Below are positions 1 through 11,302 of a stretch of 64,000 nt of DNA, in pieces. Every line of letters starts with the position of its first letter. The stretch's first letter is position 1. Source of the DNA: Cucumis sativus (taxonomy: Eukaryota > Streptophyta > Magnoliopsida > Cucurbitales > Cucurbitaceae). Made by a program: the position numbers and the translations under genes. The notes under the pieces are model-generated. The model saw only the letters and a list, made by a program, of their open reading frames with translations. It was not told the DNA's origin and ran no database searches. Location: contig NC_026661.2 of NCBI RefSeq assembly GCF_000004075.3, positions 17,326,307 to 17,390,306 of the forward strand. Reading direction: 5' to 3'.

Positions 1-280
1 ATGTGGTCTATTGTTGTATTCATGCTCGTGGAATGTTACATCCTCCCTTGTTTAATATTGATTTTAGTGAGAAAATGTGTGAAGTATTGTATTAAATTTA
101 TTTTCAACAAATAAGGTTAAGCTTTAGATAAGTCATTAAAAAAGAATAAAGGGCAAAATGTGTGTGTGTGTCTCATCCATGGAGAAAATTCGAAATGTGA
201 TTACGGAGCTCTAAAGTTCGTCCATTAACGGACACGTAAACAGGACAGCAGTCTTCACGCATGACGCTGCACATCCCTTC

Positions 281-287
281 ATATAAT
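281..287 (+). promoter_or_regulatory. Candidate TATA box of the vicilin-like gene
   Basis: An ATATAAT stretch lies about 50 nt before the chosen start codon at 336, a plausible distance for a short leader. An ACGT-core motif (ACACGTAA, about 232-239) lies upstream; ACGT cores occur in ABA- and seed-responsive promoters. No full RY element (CATGCATG) is seen in the 335 bases available. Position only; there is no expression evidence. Confidence 0.4.
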
Positions 288-335
288 CTCCAATTTTCCA
301 TTTATTCACTTCTCTCTTCAACAACAACAAGCACA

Positions 336-3300
336 ATGGCTTTCAAAATCAAGATCAACCTCAACCTCCATCTTCTTCTCCTCTTTCTTATCACCGCTGT
401 CTGTCTCGCTCTCGCTTCCAAAGATCCTGAACTGAAGCAGTGTAAGCATCAGTGCAAAGTCCAGCGGCAGTTTGACGAACAGCAGAAACGCGATTGCGAA
501 AGAAGTTGCGATGAGTATTATAAGATGAAGAAGGAAAAAGGAAGGAATTATGAAAGCGAAGAAGAAGAAGAAGAGGAGGAGGAGGTGGAGAATCCGTATG
601 TGTTTGATGATGAACATTTCGTAGGTCAGATTGAAACAGGGGAAGGGAAAATTAAGGTTCTTCAGAAATTCACTCAACGATCCCATCTTCTTCGAGGAAT
701 CGAGAATTTTAGAGTTTCGATTGTGGAGGCTAATCCTTCCACTTTCGTTGTTCCTACTCATTTCGATGCTGAAATCATTTTGTTTGTTGCTCAAGGTAAT
801 GCCGTTTTCCTTCTCTCTTTTTAACTTCCTCAAAAGTGTCTTTGATGGAATTACTATTGATTTCTATGGAACAATTTTTAAAACAAATAAAAATAAATTA
901 ATTAGCAAATAAATATTTTATTTTTTTTCAAGCAAGTAAACATTTGTTTGCTATTTATATTAGTGATTTATTGATATCTTGATGTTTATTTTTTTGGATT
1001 TTTTCGGATATGATGAAAATATTTCATGGAAACATGATCGATGTGTTGGTAGAAATTTAATTTTATGGTTGTAGAAATGATTTACTTTTTATATGTCGAT
1101 AAAACTTACCCTTTTTTTCTTATATTGATAAAAATGCATCCACATATCTAATTCAATAGAATGCTGCCACCTGGCATTTTGAAAAAAATTCAATTAATAT
1201 TTGTTTTCTAATTACTTTTGCTCCAATATATATATGTATATATATAATTGACCACGTGGTTCAAAATCTTCAAAACATAAAATCTTCACATTACCTTATA
1301 AATTAGATATATACTAATATCTAACGTGAAACACTAAAATAGATGATTATTTGAATGTAACATTTAGAAATATTTTATCTACAGTAACATCCGTCTTTCT
1401 GTTGGTATCACCAAAGACATATATCCGTAGTATTTAGTATTGAAATCTAGAATATTTTAATCCTTCATAAGATATTTGTGAAAATGACATTTGGAACTTT
1501 GTGTTTGGTTATGGTTGGTTGCAGGACGAGGTACAATAACAGTGATTAAGGAAAAGAGAGGAAGCTTTGAATTGAAATGTGGAGATGTGTTCAGAATTCC
1601 ATCTGGAGCTCCCTTTTATTTCATAAACAAGGACGAACATCGGAAGCTCAAGATTGTCAAGCTTCTCCAATCCACTTCTGTTCCTGGACACTTTCAGGCA
1701 AATCCCTCAAACTTCTCCCTGTTTTTCTTTCTAAAGTTGTGATATTACATGTTGCAAAGTCATTTCCAAACTACTTTTTGGGACAAGTCTGGAGTTGGGA
1801 TGCTTGTGTTTTGGTGTAGAATTATAGGATGAAATCAGTCGATAAATGTGTGATAAAGAAAGAGGGCAAGATGGAGCTATCAGATAAAAGTGAAAAAGTA
1901 GAGAATGAGACAAAGATACATTTACTCATTAAACGTTAGAAGTTGGGCGAAACGTCCCTTGGAGTATAAGTGGGTTAGAATGTTTGATGAAAATTGATAC
2001 TTGAATGAGTGTGATAGTGGCATGGAACTGTTCATGCTCTGCCTCTAGGTCTTAATTTCTATACTACTAACTGTTGTTGTTCTAATTATCATCCAACGTT
2101 AGTAACAAATTTAGAGTATAAGAATACTTTCGAAACCGAAATAACATAAGGTCTAGAGTAATAGATTTACTTCACTATGCTTTTCCAAATCGGTCCTTTT
2201 ATTTTGTTGAATTCATCTGAGAATGAATGTTTCAAACAGACTTTCCAGCCAGCTGGTGGTGAAAACCCAGAATCATTCTACACAGCATTCAGCTGGGACT
2301 TGCTTGAAGCAGCCTTCAAGGTTATAAAAAAGTCCTTCCCGAACTGCTTAAACAGTGTGTTTGGTTATGTATATGCTTATTTTTCTTTGTCTTCCTACAA
2401 ACTTTCTCGCCTGTCAAACAGATTCCAAGAGATAAGTTGGAGAGATTTTTCAAACAACAAAAACCAGGGACCATAATCAAGGCTTCTAGAGAACAGATCC
2501 GATCGCTTAGCCGACATGAAGAAATCATCCCCAAGATCTGGCCCTTCTCAGAAGGTGAAACTGAGCGTCCTTTCAATCTGCTCAAGCAACATCCATGCCA
2601 GTCAAATAAGTTTGGTCGTCTCTTCGAAGCCTATCCTGATGAATTTAGCCAGCTTCGGGACCTTGGTGTCGCAATCGCCTTTGCCAACATTACCGAAGTA
2701 TAATTTACTTCTACTTCATGGGTGACCATATGTATGAAACTCATTTGTCAGTTGCTTATTAAATTTTGCTGTGTGTTTCATCTTTGAAGGGTTCAATGGT
2801 GGCTCCTCACTATAACTCCAAATCCATGAAGATAGCTGTGGTGCTGGATGGCCAAGGGGGTTTCCAAATGGCATGTCCACATCTTTCATCATCTTCTAGG
2901 AGAAGTGGTCGGTGGTCGGAGCGGGAGGAAGAACGGAAAGGGGAGAGGACTTACCAGAAGATTAGAGGGAGGCTGAGCCGTGGGGTGGTGTTCGTGGTTC
3001 CGGCAGGTCATCCTTTTTCAGTCTTTGCCTCACCTAATCACAGCCTCCAGATTGTTTGCTTTGAAGTCAATGCCTATGGCAACACCAAGTATTTTCTAGC
3101 AGGTATAGAATCAGTCTGATCAACATCTTTTAACAACATCAAGAACATCTCTTAGATGTTCGCAATGTAATAGAGTTCTCGGATCATTAAGTTTGACTTC
3201 TGTCCCTACTCAACTGCGGTGCAGTCGAGTTTTCTTTCCCACTTTGCACTCAAGGGCGATCCTTTCAGTTCGAGAAAATTCTTGCACACCTCCGTTTGAT

Positions 3301-4124
3301 TATATTGTAATAGAGTTCTGGTTTTGGTGGTTTTGGGTTGTTTAGTCTTATGTAGTGTAGATAGCCTAGGAAGAAAAAGACCAAGGAAGAGGAAAGCCTA
3401 TCCAAGAAGAAAGTTAAGGATTACTATACAGAGGAAAGCCTACCATAAACAAGTCCAAGTAGAGTTTTACTGGTTTTATATCATTGGAAGTTTTTGGATC
3501 ATCACTATTGCTCGATTGGTGGGTCTTGTAGTCAAGTCCTTTTCCTCTCCTTATACTCAAGAGCTATCCCCTTTCTGCTCGAGAAAATCTTTGCTCACCT
3601 TTTCGTTTGTAGACACGCGTGTAATAGAGCTTCCCGATCAGTAAGATCGGCTTTTATCCCTTGCTTGACAAGTGAGTCTTGCACTCAAAGTTCTCTATCC
3701 TCTTTGATCTTAAAGGGCAATCTTCTTCTGGGTGGGGAAAATCTTTGCACACCTCCGCTACCTTTCGAAGGAGTGCGACAACTAAATTTGAATCCAAATT
3801 AATTTAGAGACTAGTAAAAGTGTGGGTGTCTGAGCTCATATCAAGCTCAACTCAATATCTTATATGCTTTCTTTGACGCTAAGTAGTCAAACTCTTTCAA
3901 AGTCTTTGCTAAGCTGGTTCTCACCAATTTCGTTCATTTCTAAAATCTTGATTTATCTTCTAACAACAGGAAAAGAGAACATAGTGAACAAGATGGAGAG
4001 TATTGCAAGAGAGTTGGGATTCAACACACCAGGAAGAGAAGTTGAAAGAATGTTCAAGCAGCAAGAGGAGGAGTTTTTCTTCCCTGGACCAAACCAACAA
4101 GAACATGAATGGGCTGATGCCTGA
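336..4124 (+). CDS. Vicilin-like 7S globulin / sucrose-binding-protein-like cupin, six exons
   Basis: Exons 336-795, 1525-1697, 2240-2320, 2422-2697, 2790-3102 and 3970-4124 join in frame (1458 nt, 485 aa). Residues 1-27 form a hydrophobic signal peptide. A C-X3-C-X13-C-X3-C motif follows (Cys36, 40, 54, 58), then a glutamate run at about 75-83. Two cupin halves follow, with family blocks such as PAGGENPESFY and GSMVAPHYNSKS. The Cys motif plus acidic linker is typical of sucrose-binding-protein/GC72-type vicilins and resembles vicilin-derived antimicrobial peptides. The product is probably routed through the secretory pathway to seed protein bodies. Intron 2 uses a GC donor (CAG|GCAAAT) and all other introns are GT-AG. 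Only the joined phase restores the conserved GHFQ-TFQPAGG block, which supports the model. Storage role is inferred from family; sucrose binding is not demonstrable from sequence. Confidence 0.94.
3166..3775 (+). repeat. Degenerate repeat of about 130-150 bp in vicilin intron 5
   Basis: Three related blocks share the phrases GTAATAGAG, GATCA-TAAG, CACTCAAG and GAGAAAATCTTTGC followed by CACACCTCCG or TCACCTTTTCG. They start near 3166, 3505 and 3628. The unit is richer in GC than the rest of the intron. It resembles an old minisatellite or a duplicated transposon fragment; no coding potential is evident. Confidence 0.6.
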
Positions 4125-4261
4125 ACTGTGAAGTTGTACTTAAAGAGAACCCACCAAAGACCTAGGGACATAGAAATGTAAAAAAAAAAGTAATGTAAAA
4201 ACACTTAATCTAGTTATAGCCTTAGGCTGCAGCTACTCCTCTTGTACAGGCCTTTTGCACA

Positions 4262-4267
4262 AATAAA
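4262..4267 (+). terminator. Candidate poly(A) signal of the vicilin-like gene
   Basis: An AATAAA hexamer lies 138 nt after the stop codon at 4122-4124, in a T-rich context. It is the first canonical signal downstream of this gene. Confidence 0.5.
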
Positions 4268-4289
4268 GTGAGCTTCTTTCTGCTATTGT

Positions 4290-6460
4290 TCATGGTTTTT
4301 GAGAAGTTGTCATTTGAATATTAATAAGCAAAAAATGGAGGAGACGACAGAAACAAAAGAAAAAAACACATCCAGAGTTTCAATATGTTTAGTTCATTTC
4401 TATTACGAGATTGATTGAAACACAGAGAGAGTTATATATTAGATGCTATTTGGGTTCATTGTTTTGAAGTTCATTGTTTGAGGAAATCAAATTCATTTTA
4501 GTTTTTAACTCAACTTGAAAAGTTCGGGGCTTATTGTAATATCAATTTTATTTTATCTTCGTACTTCTTAATTCAATTTTCTTTTCGTCGTTATTACATT
4601 TCAAATTCTCATTTTTTGTTTAACTTTCGATTCCTCGTTTCTTTTAACACTTAAGGTTTTTGGTAGTTTTGATTATATCCAATCTTTCAAATTCCTTAAT
4701 TTGATTGATTAGTTTTTTTTTTACCGTTATAAATAAGTTTCAACCATTATTGGACCGTTTCGACCGTTATGACGATTAGAATCGTTCTCATTTCAATGTG
4801 TTATGTTTTGTTCCACTATATATAGTATATACTTTCTTTTCATTTCAATATATCGTAACGAAAAACAAATTTCTTTAATTTCATTTTTTACCTATTTTTA
4901 CCTTGTGTTATCTCCTTTCCTTTTTGTTTTGTTGTAATGTTGTTTTTCGAGGAACTAAGTATCTAGCAAGTGTTGATATATCGATTGGTTCTAATGCAAT
5001 ACCTATCGACAAACTAGAGGTTGTTTTATCTATGGTACTTCACATTTTTTTGTACATTCGAACAGAACTGCAAAACGTCTCAAAGAAAGCGAAATATGTG
5101 ATTTGGCCATTTTGTTAACATACTTCTGTTTTGTAGGTTTTTCTACTACAACGTTTAGTTCCACCAAAGTGCAACAACTTTTCTTATATAATATTCACAG
5201 TGTGTTTGTTTCAATTTTATTTGGAGCAAATATAATTGCCATATAGCCATTTATAGTCATTGTTTTCTTTCTTTTTCTTATACAATATCCAAATCCTACA
5301 ACTACAACGATGGTAGTGGTTACAAACGGTAACTGTCTATCAATGTCATTGAATACTCAAGTTTTATCAATATGATATATAATTTATTTAATTTCTATAA
5401 TGAGAAGCCTCAAACCACAAAATGGTTTATCAATACATTAAACTGTCTAAGTGAACGGTTATAATGCTAGTCATTGTAATTCCATGATAAAGAGCGAAGA
5501 ATATTGACATGCTTATCTTCTCAACACACATGTATTATATATGAGTGTATATCAAAATTTATTTATTTGTCTTGACATGAGCAACGTAAATGTTGTTATT
5601 TCTATGGATGATAAATGATTTATTAATTTCATTTACTAATGAGTTTTTTAAAATTAGATTTATAAATACTACTTTATATAAATATATAGTCTTTTCTTTT
5701 TCAAATGTATGGAAGATGTGTGCATACATATAAATGAAAGAAAAATAGAAGTTAATATTGTAATAAATGTATAAAACACAAATTAGATAAGACAATATTT
5801 TCTTTAGTAAATATACAAATAATAAAAAAAATAAGTTAACTAAAGGGCTATGAAATTAGTAGATATAATAATAATGATTTATGAAGGGTGGTTTTCAAAC
5901 TAGACACTAGAAACATAGGTTGAGCATATGCATTATACCATAAAAGTGAGCAATATGGTATTATAATTTCGTGGAAAAGGAAGTTTAAAGCAATTAACGA
6001 AAAGCTTCAATGTTGTCGAGAGAAACTAACATACAATTATGAATTTCAAAGTTATCTGATTTCTTTCGTATATTCAGTTCAATCTCTTTAAAAGAACAAA
6101 AAAGAGTTAAATGTCATCTAACAAAGGACTTTGTTGTTTGAAACAATCATAGACCATCAAATGGCTAGGTTGTTTCAACTCATAAAAGATAAGTCTTTGT
6201 CACTTCCGTAGATTTAATGTAGGCTAATATAAACTTAGTTTGACATAGCCATCCTCTCTAAAGGTCAAAGATTTGTCCCCCTACTTTATTGATTTATTAA
6301 GAAAAATGACCACTTGCATAAATGACATCGAAAACAAAAGTAATAAAATATATAGAACAAGTACAAAAACAATCGAATATATGTCCCAAAAATTGGTAAA
6401 AGATTAAAAAATTCATGCGCAACCACCATTTTAGGCACTTCTACCCCAATTTCTCAAATT
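4290..6460. other. Intergenic AT-rich spacer
   Basis: No supported gene. A 71-codon open frame at 4903-5118 has no start context, intron pattern or family motif that I recognise. The sequence is otherwise low-complexity A/T with scattered short repeats. Confidence 0.6.
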
Positions 6461-7065
6461 AAAAGTTATCGCCAATAATAGCTATCACTGATGCTATCAG
6501 TTTTATTTGTCACTATTACAAGTGTTTCTTTCCTGTTTTCTTAAATTGAAAATTATGATTGATAGCTGCTATAATTGATATCAACTATCAGTGATAGCTT
6601 CTATCGATGATAGTTACTAAATGACAAACTTGACATTTAAAAACATTTTATCAATCAACATTCACTATTTTTGCAAATGTTTTATTATTGTCTTAGATTA
6701 TTATATATTTAAGAAAAATACGTAATATTAATATCTCAGTTAGATTTGGTCGGTTCCTTCAAACGTCGATCAATTTTTAATTGACTTTGTACAAACCAAT
6801 ATTTTGTGAAAAGCACCCTCCGACCTTTGGTTCAATCAGTTTCGATTGTTCAATTTTTCGACTAACTCTTAGTCATTCCTAAAAACAAATTGATTTAGCA
6901 AAAGAAAAAACATAGTGACTTGAGTAACCAAATTAAGCTCGTATTAGAGTGATGCGTGTGTATAAAAGGTATAGACTTGACATTTTTAAAAATAGTAAAA
7001 TAAATTAAAATATTTATGAACTATAATAAAATTTTAGATTCTATCAAAGGATAGAAATCGACGAA
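6460..7065. repeat. TATC/GATA-rich hairpin repeat remnants
   Basis: 6475-6620 contains many GATAG / CTATC / TATCAGTGATAG words in both orientations, able to fold. 6985-7050 carries a half-unit (AAATTAAAATATTTATGAAC then TAAAATTTTAGATTCTATC) that matches the arm of the hairpin units near 22.2, 22.5 and 22.9 kb. It is best read as a miniature non-autonomous element family. Confidence 0.55.
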
Positions 7066-7200
7066 CTAATTGGAGCGTATGTATGTTTATTATTATTGAT
7101 AATATCTAAAATGGTGGTATATTGCATCAAATCTACTATTTCGCCAAAATCATATATTTGGAGTAAAAATGGAATGACCTCAAATTTGGAGGGAGAAAAG

Positions 7201-7217
7201 GAGAGAGAGAGAGAGAG
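7201..7217 (+). repeat. (GA)n microsatellite upstream of the PPR gene
   Basis: An uninterrupted GA dinucleotide run about 720 bp before the PPR start codon. GA/CT runs are frequent near plant transcription starts, and CT-rich stretches also occur at 7267-7285 and 7444-7466. Confidence 0.8.
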
Positions 7218-7289
7218 TAATTTCTTGTAAAACAAAAATTCCCCCAAAATGACACAAGGGTTGTTTGTCTTCTTCTTCTTCGAGGCTTC

Positions 7290-7940
7290 ACCAGAAAGGT
7301 TGAATCGGCAGCACGTCAAAGGCCCAATTTTTTCTTCTGTAATTATGGTTTCGGCCCACCCTCAATTTTCTTCCATGGTGACCGCTTCTCTTTGAACCTT
7401 CCGTCACTCTTGAGCTCCACAACATAATGGTGTTTGGTTAAATGCTTCTTCTTCTTCTTTCTCTACAAAGGTTGATTCTCTGTGGACTTACCAAAAGGTG
7501 CTTTTGCAATTGCTCCTTTATTTTATTTTCTTTGCCTTCTCTCTTCTGGGTTTTCATCTGTTTGGTTTTTGGAGACCGTTTGCTGTATTGTCTACTTGAT
7601 TGATGGTTAGTGAAAAAATGAACCCTACAAACTTTAAGAGTTTAAACAAATTAAACAGGGATTTGACATTGAAGGAAAGTGGGTAGAAAGCGTATTTTGA
7701 CAATACCATAATTTTTAATAAAATAAGAATTAAAAGTACGTAATTTGTATTAGCAACATAGCATTCTCATTTGCAAATTGTAATAAAACGGTCTCTTCTT
7801 CTACTGTACTGTCACTGTCAAGGGTCGATCACTGAATAACTTAGCTCTTGCATGCGCAGTTGGGAAGATTTGTTGCCAGTTTCTGTGAACATATCCGTTA
7901 CAAAGTATAAAGACTTTTTGGTGCATTTGAACTTTGGATC
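7290..7940 (+). promoter_or_regulatory. Probable promoter and 5' leader of the PPR gene
   Basis: The stretch is less AT-rich than the flanking spacer and contains pyrimidine-rich tracts (CTTCTTCTTCTTTC) and no long open frame. It probably holds the transcription start and leader, possibly with a leader intron. Exact start and splice sites cannot be fixed from sequence alone. Confidence 0.4.
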
Positions 7941-10331
7941 ATGCGTTTTCTCCGTGGTTGTAACTGTAAGATGCTACATTTGATCATGAAGTCAAGTTTC
8001 AGGCCTGCTGTGTATTCACCTTCTGCTTTGTATTGCTTAGTTCATGGTGCTAATCACAGCATCTTTGGGGTCTGTAAATGCACGCTTAATTCCAACTGTC
8101 AGTCTTTCAGAGCATTTGTTTCCTCAACATCAAGCTCAAATGTAGAACCCATTGTGCTGGGACTCAAAAATAAATGCATCATTGACATCAAGTTATTATC
8201 TACACTGTCTGAAAGGATTTTGGTTCAGGCTCGGGATCCTGCAAAACTAAGTATGGATATACAAACTGCCATTGAAGAGCAAAGATTGAATGATACGTGG
8301 AAGTTGTACCAACAGCATATGCAGATGGAAGGATTTCCTAGAAAATCTGTTGTTAATAAACTGCTAACATGTTTTGCGGAAACTCTGGAAATTCAGTGGC
8401 TTGAGAAGGCCTATGATTTGGTGGAACAGGCATTTGCAGAAGGGAAGCAGAACTTGCTAGAGAAGGACCCTCTAATCTATTTGTCTTATAGTCTTGCAAA
8501 ATTGGGACTACCAATTCCCGCATCAACGATTCTAAGAAATTTGATAAAAATGGAACACTTACTCCCTGTAGCTGCTTGGTCTGCAATTTTGGCTCACATG
8601 TCACAAACTGGTCCTGGGGCTTTTCTTGCTGCTGAATTGATTCTTGAAATAGGCTACTTGTTTCAAGATGGCAGGGTGGATCCACGTAAAAAATGTAATG
8701 CCCCTTTGATTGCTATGAAGCCTAATTCTACTGCTTTTAACATTGCTTTGTCGGGTTGTGTCTTGTTTGGGACAACTAGAAAGGCAGAAGAACTCCTTGA
8801 TATGATGCCTCGAATTGGTGTCAAAGTAGATACCAACTTATTGATGGTAATGGTTCATATATACGAAAGAAATGGGCGGAGAGAAGAATTAAAGAAGTTA
8901 CAGAGACACATAGATGAAGCCCATAACCTAAGTGATGTTCAATTTCGGCAGTTTTATAGTTGCTTACTAACATGTCACCTGAAATTTGGAGATCTTGAAT
9001 CTGCATCTAATATGGTCTTGGGCATGCTGAGGAAAGCAAAAATAGCAAAAAATTCAGTGGCTACAGCTACCTTGGCATGTAATACTGCAGAAAATCACAT
9101 AAAACCATCATCTGGAAAAGATTCTGAGAAAAACTTTATTTGCCAAAATGATGGATTGAAAGATAAGATATCAAATGGTAAGTCCATTTTCTTTGACGAT
9201 TTTGTTCTGGATAAAAATTTTCTGAAACTTGATATTGAAGCCAAGGAAATTCTTCGAACCTTGCTTACGAAACTGCAATTGCAAGTTGAATTGGTTACAA
9301 CTGAACGTGGTATTCTCCAGCCAACTGAAGCTATTCTTGTAAAACTAGTTAGGGCTTTTCTGGAAGCTGGCAAGACCAAAGATTTAGCTCAGTTTCTTAT
9401 CAAGGCAGAAAGGGAAGAGTCACCAGTATCTAACGATGATTCAGTGCTGGTTCATGTCATTAATGCATGCATTTCACTTGGGTGGTTAGATCAAGCGCAC
9501 GACCTTCTTGATGAGATGCACCTGGCTGGTGTTAGGACTGGTTCTTCAGTATATGGTTCTCTGTTAAAAGCGTATTGTAAAGCCAATCGAACTAGAGAGG
9601 TTGCATCTCTCTTGCGAGATGCTCGGAAGGCAGGAATACAGCTTGATTCAAGCTGTTATGATGCATTGATCAATTCTAGAGTGCTCCAGAATGACAACAA
9701 GGGGGCACTCAAATTTTTTCAAGAGATGAAAGAAGCTAAGATACCGAGATCTGGACATCAAGAATTTAGAAGATTGGTTGAGAAGAGTGCAGAGAATGAT
9801 GAAGCTGGATTGATGGCAAAACTCTTACAAGAGATAAAAGATGGGCAAAGAGTGGATTATGGACTTCATGATTGGAACAACGTTATACATTTCTTCTGTA
9901 AGAAGAGACTGATGCAAGATGCTGAGAAGGCCCTGAAGAAAATGAGAAGCCTTGGACATTGTCCGAATGCTCAGACCTTCCACTCTATGGTAACTGGATA
10001 TGCTGCCATCGGTGGGAAATATGTGGAAGTAACAGAACTGTGGGGGGAAATGAAAAGTATTGCATCAGCTTCATTCTTGAAGTTTGATCAAGAACTTCTT
10101 GATTCTGTGCTGTATACATTTGTGAGGGGTGGGTTTTTTGCTCGAGCAAATGAAGTTGTGGAGGTGATGGAGAAAGATAAAATGTTCATTGACAAGTACA
10201 AATATAGGACCTTGTTCTTGAAGTACCATAGAACACTTTACAAGGGCAAGGCTCCCAAGTTCCAAACAGAAGCCCAACTAAGGAAGAGAGAAACAACCTT
10301 GGCTTTTAAGAAGTGGGTTGGTTTGGATTGA
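7941..10331 (+). CDS. P-class pentatricopeptide repeat protein, 796 aa, intronless
   Basis: A single 2391-nt open frame. The N-terminus is rich in Arg/Lys/Ser and nearly free of acidic residues (MRFLRGCNCK and on), as in mitochondrial targeting peptides. Helical-repeat signatures appear near residues 260-300 (KPNSTAFNIALSGC), 498-610 (three or more consecutive repeats ending in LDEM, LRDARKAGI and FQEMKEAKI) and 643-720 (CPNAQTFHSMVTGYAAIGG). No E, DYW or SMR tail is seen, so it is a P-class protein; these usually bind organelle RNA and act in stability, splicing or processing. Size and C-terminus (ending FKKWVGLD) resemble the Arabidopsis At1g03100/At4g17616 type from memory, unverified. The first ATG is used; a second in-frame Met follows at residue 11. 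The RNA target is unknown. Confidence 0.95.
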   Translation: MRFLRGCNCKMLHLIMKSSFRPAVYSPSALYCLVHGANHSIFGVCKCTLNSNCQSFRAFVSSTSSSNVEPIVLGLKNKCIIDIKLLSTLSERILVQARDPAKLSMDIQTAIEEQRLNDTWKLYQQHMQMEGFPRKSVVNKLLTCFAETLEIQWLEKAYDLVEQAFAEGKQNLLEKDPLIYLSYSLAKLGLPIPASTILRNLIKMEHLLPVAAWSAILAHMSQTGPGAFLAAELILEIGYLFQDGRVDPRKKCNAPLIAMKPNSTAFNIALSGCVLFGTTRKAEELLDMMPRIGVKVDTNLLMVMVHIYERNGRREELKKLQRHIDEAHNLSDVQFRQFYSCLLTCHLKFGDLESASNMVLGMLRKAKIAKNSVATATLACNTAENHIKPSSGKDSEKNFICQNDGLKDKISNGKSIFFDDFVLDKNFLKLDIEAKEILRTLLTKLQLQVELVTTERGILQPTEAILVKLVRAFLEAGKTKDLAQFLIKAEREESPVSNDDSVLVHVINACISLGWLDQAHDLLDEMHLAGVRTGSSVYGSLLKAYCKANRTREVASLLRDARKAGIQLDSSCYDALINSRVLQNDNKGALKFFQEMKEAKIPRSGHQEFRRLVEKSAENDEAGLMAKLLQEIKDGQRVDYGLHDWNNVIHFFCKKRLMQDAEKALKKMRSLGHCPNAQTFHSMVTGYAAIGGKYVEVTELWGEMKSIASASFLKFDQELLDSVLYTFVRGGFFARANEVVEVMEKDKMFIDKYKYRTLFLKYHRTLYKGKAPKFQTEAQLRKRETTLAFKKWVGLD

Positions 10332-10887
10332 TTTTCTTAAAATATCCAGGTCTTCTTTCAAATGCCCTCACATCATCTGGACCCTCGAGCTTTTGAGTCC
10401 AATAAGGATGTAGTCAACAATCTCTTTTTGATGACATTCAACTCTACAACATTATTGGATTGATATTCTCAGCTATCTTGATTTACCCATCAGCTATCAT
10501 GATTTTCCCATCTCCAAGAAGCTCAATCCATTAATGAAAAAGTTCTGAAGACATCAGATATGGAGGTGGTAGGGCAAGATTGAACTTGGCAGGAATTCTG
10601 ATTTTGTTGCTTCTGGAGACCAAGCAGGCACTGCAAGGAACTTTCTCAATGAATGGTACTTTCGGAAGAAAAAAGATTGTTTAAAAAGCAATCGCTTTCT
10701 TGTATTGATGAAGGTTTGTGTTTCTAGTTCTTCCCATTTTGTCCATCATTGATTAATCTCTGTGACCAACCTGAACCTGCTAATTGTGGTGAATGAGCTT
10801 AGAGTGTCTAAGGAAAAAATTGATCAGTTCTATTATGAAGTCAAAATTTTAATTCAAGTTCAATTTGAGGTTGGTAGAACTAACTAG
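10332..10887 (+). other. 3' flank of the PPR gene
   Basis: Likely 3' UTR and downstream sequence between the PPR stop codon and the retrotransposon target site. It has a near-repeat of CAGCTATC(T/A)TGATTT-CCCATC at about 10471-10513. No gene is seen. The original continuation of this flank is displaced to 18613 onward by the insertion. Confidence 0.5.
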
Positions 10888-10892
10888 GCTTC

Positions 10893-11069
10893 TGATGTAA
10901 CACTAGCACTCAAGAATACTGAAAATTTCTTTATCTTTTATTATTTCTGTAAAGTAAAACTAACTTAACAACCTAATAACCAACTAACGGTTGGTTGAAA
11001 ATCAAGAACTTAAGCAAAGATTAAACTAACTAATTTATAGCTAACAGTTAGTTATAACTTACTACATCA
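10893..11069 (-). repeat. 3' LTR of the gypsy element (177 bp, internally deleted)
   Basis: It aligns along its length with the 235-bp LTR at 18373-18607 but lacks about 60 bp after the shared TTATTTCTGTAAAG. It keeps the full terminal inverted repeat TGATGTA...TACATCA. The adjacent minus-strand ATTAGGTGGAGT at 11070-11081 may be the remnant polypurine tract. Confidence 0.9.
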
Positions 11070-11081
11070 ACTCCACCTAAT

Positions 11082-11300
11082 CAACATAAACAAACTTGAC
11101 CTTGAGTTTGATTAGGAAAGTTGAAACTGATCTGGGTGTGGTAGGGATAGATGTTAGCAACGTTGAAGGTGGAACTAATCTTCATGGTTGGAGGGAGATC
11201 TATCTGGTTGGCATTCTGTCCCAACTTGGCTAAAATAGGAAAAGGGCCAAGTTAGTTTTGAATCTCGTCTAGAAGGCAGGCGTTGCTTCTTTAGATGGAT
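11082..11300 (-). pseudogene. gypsy integrase C-terminus (GPF module), remnant
   Basis: Minus-strand translation gives LGPFPILAKLGQNANQIDLP followed by TFNVANIYPYH, the GPF/Y module at the end of gypsy integrases. It is separated from the integrase core (12977-13480) by the LINE insertion. No chromodomain is recognised after it. Confidence 0.85.
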
Positions 11301-11302
11301 CA

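Noticed and set aside
318..833. 171-codon minus-strand open frame over the first vicilin exon
   Set aside because: It is the antisense of a well-supported coding exon; its Leu/Phe-rich content mirrors the Glu/Lys-rich sense strand.
4903..5118. 71-codon open frame in the spacer after the vicilin gene
   Set aside because: No family motif, no supporting splice or promoter signals, and typical length for chance.
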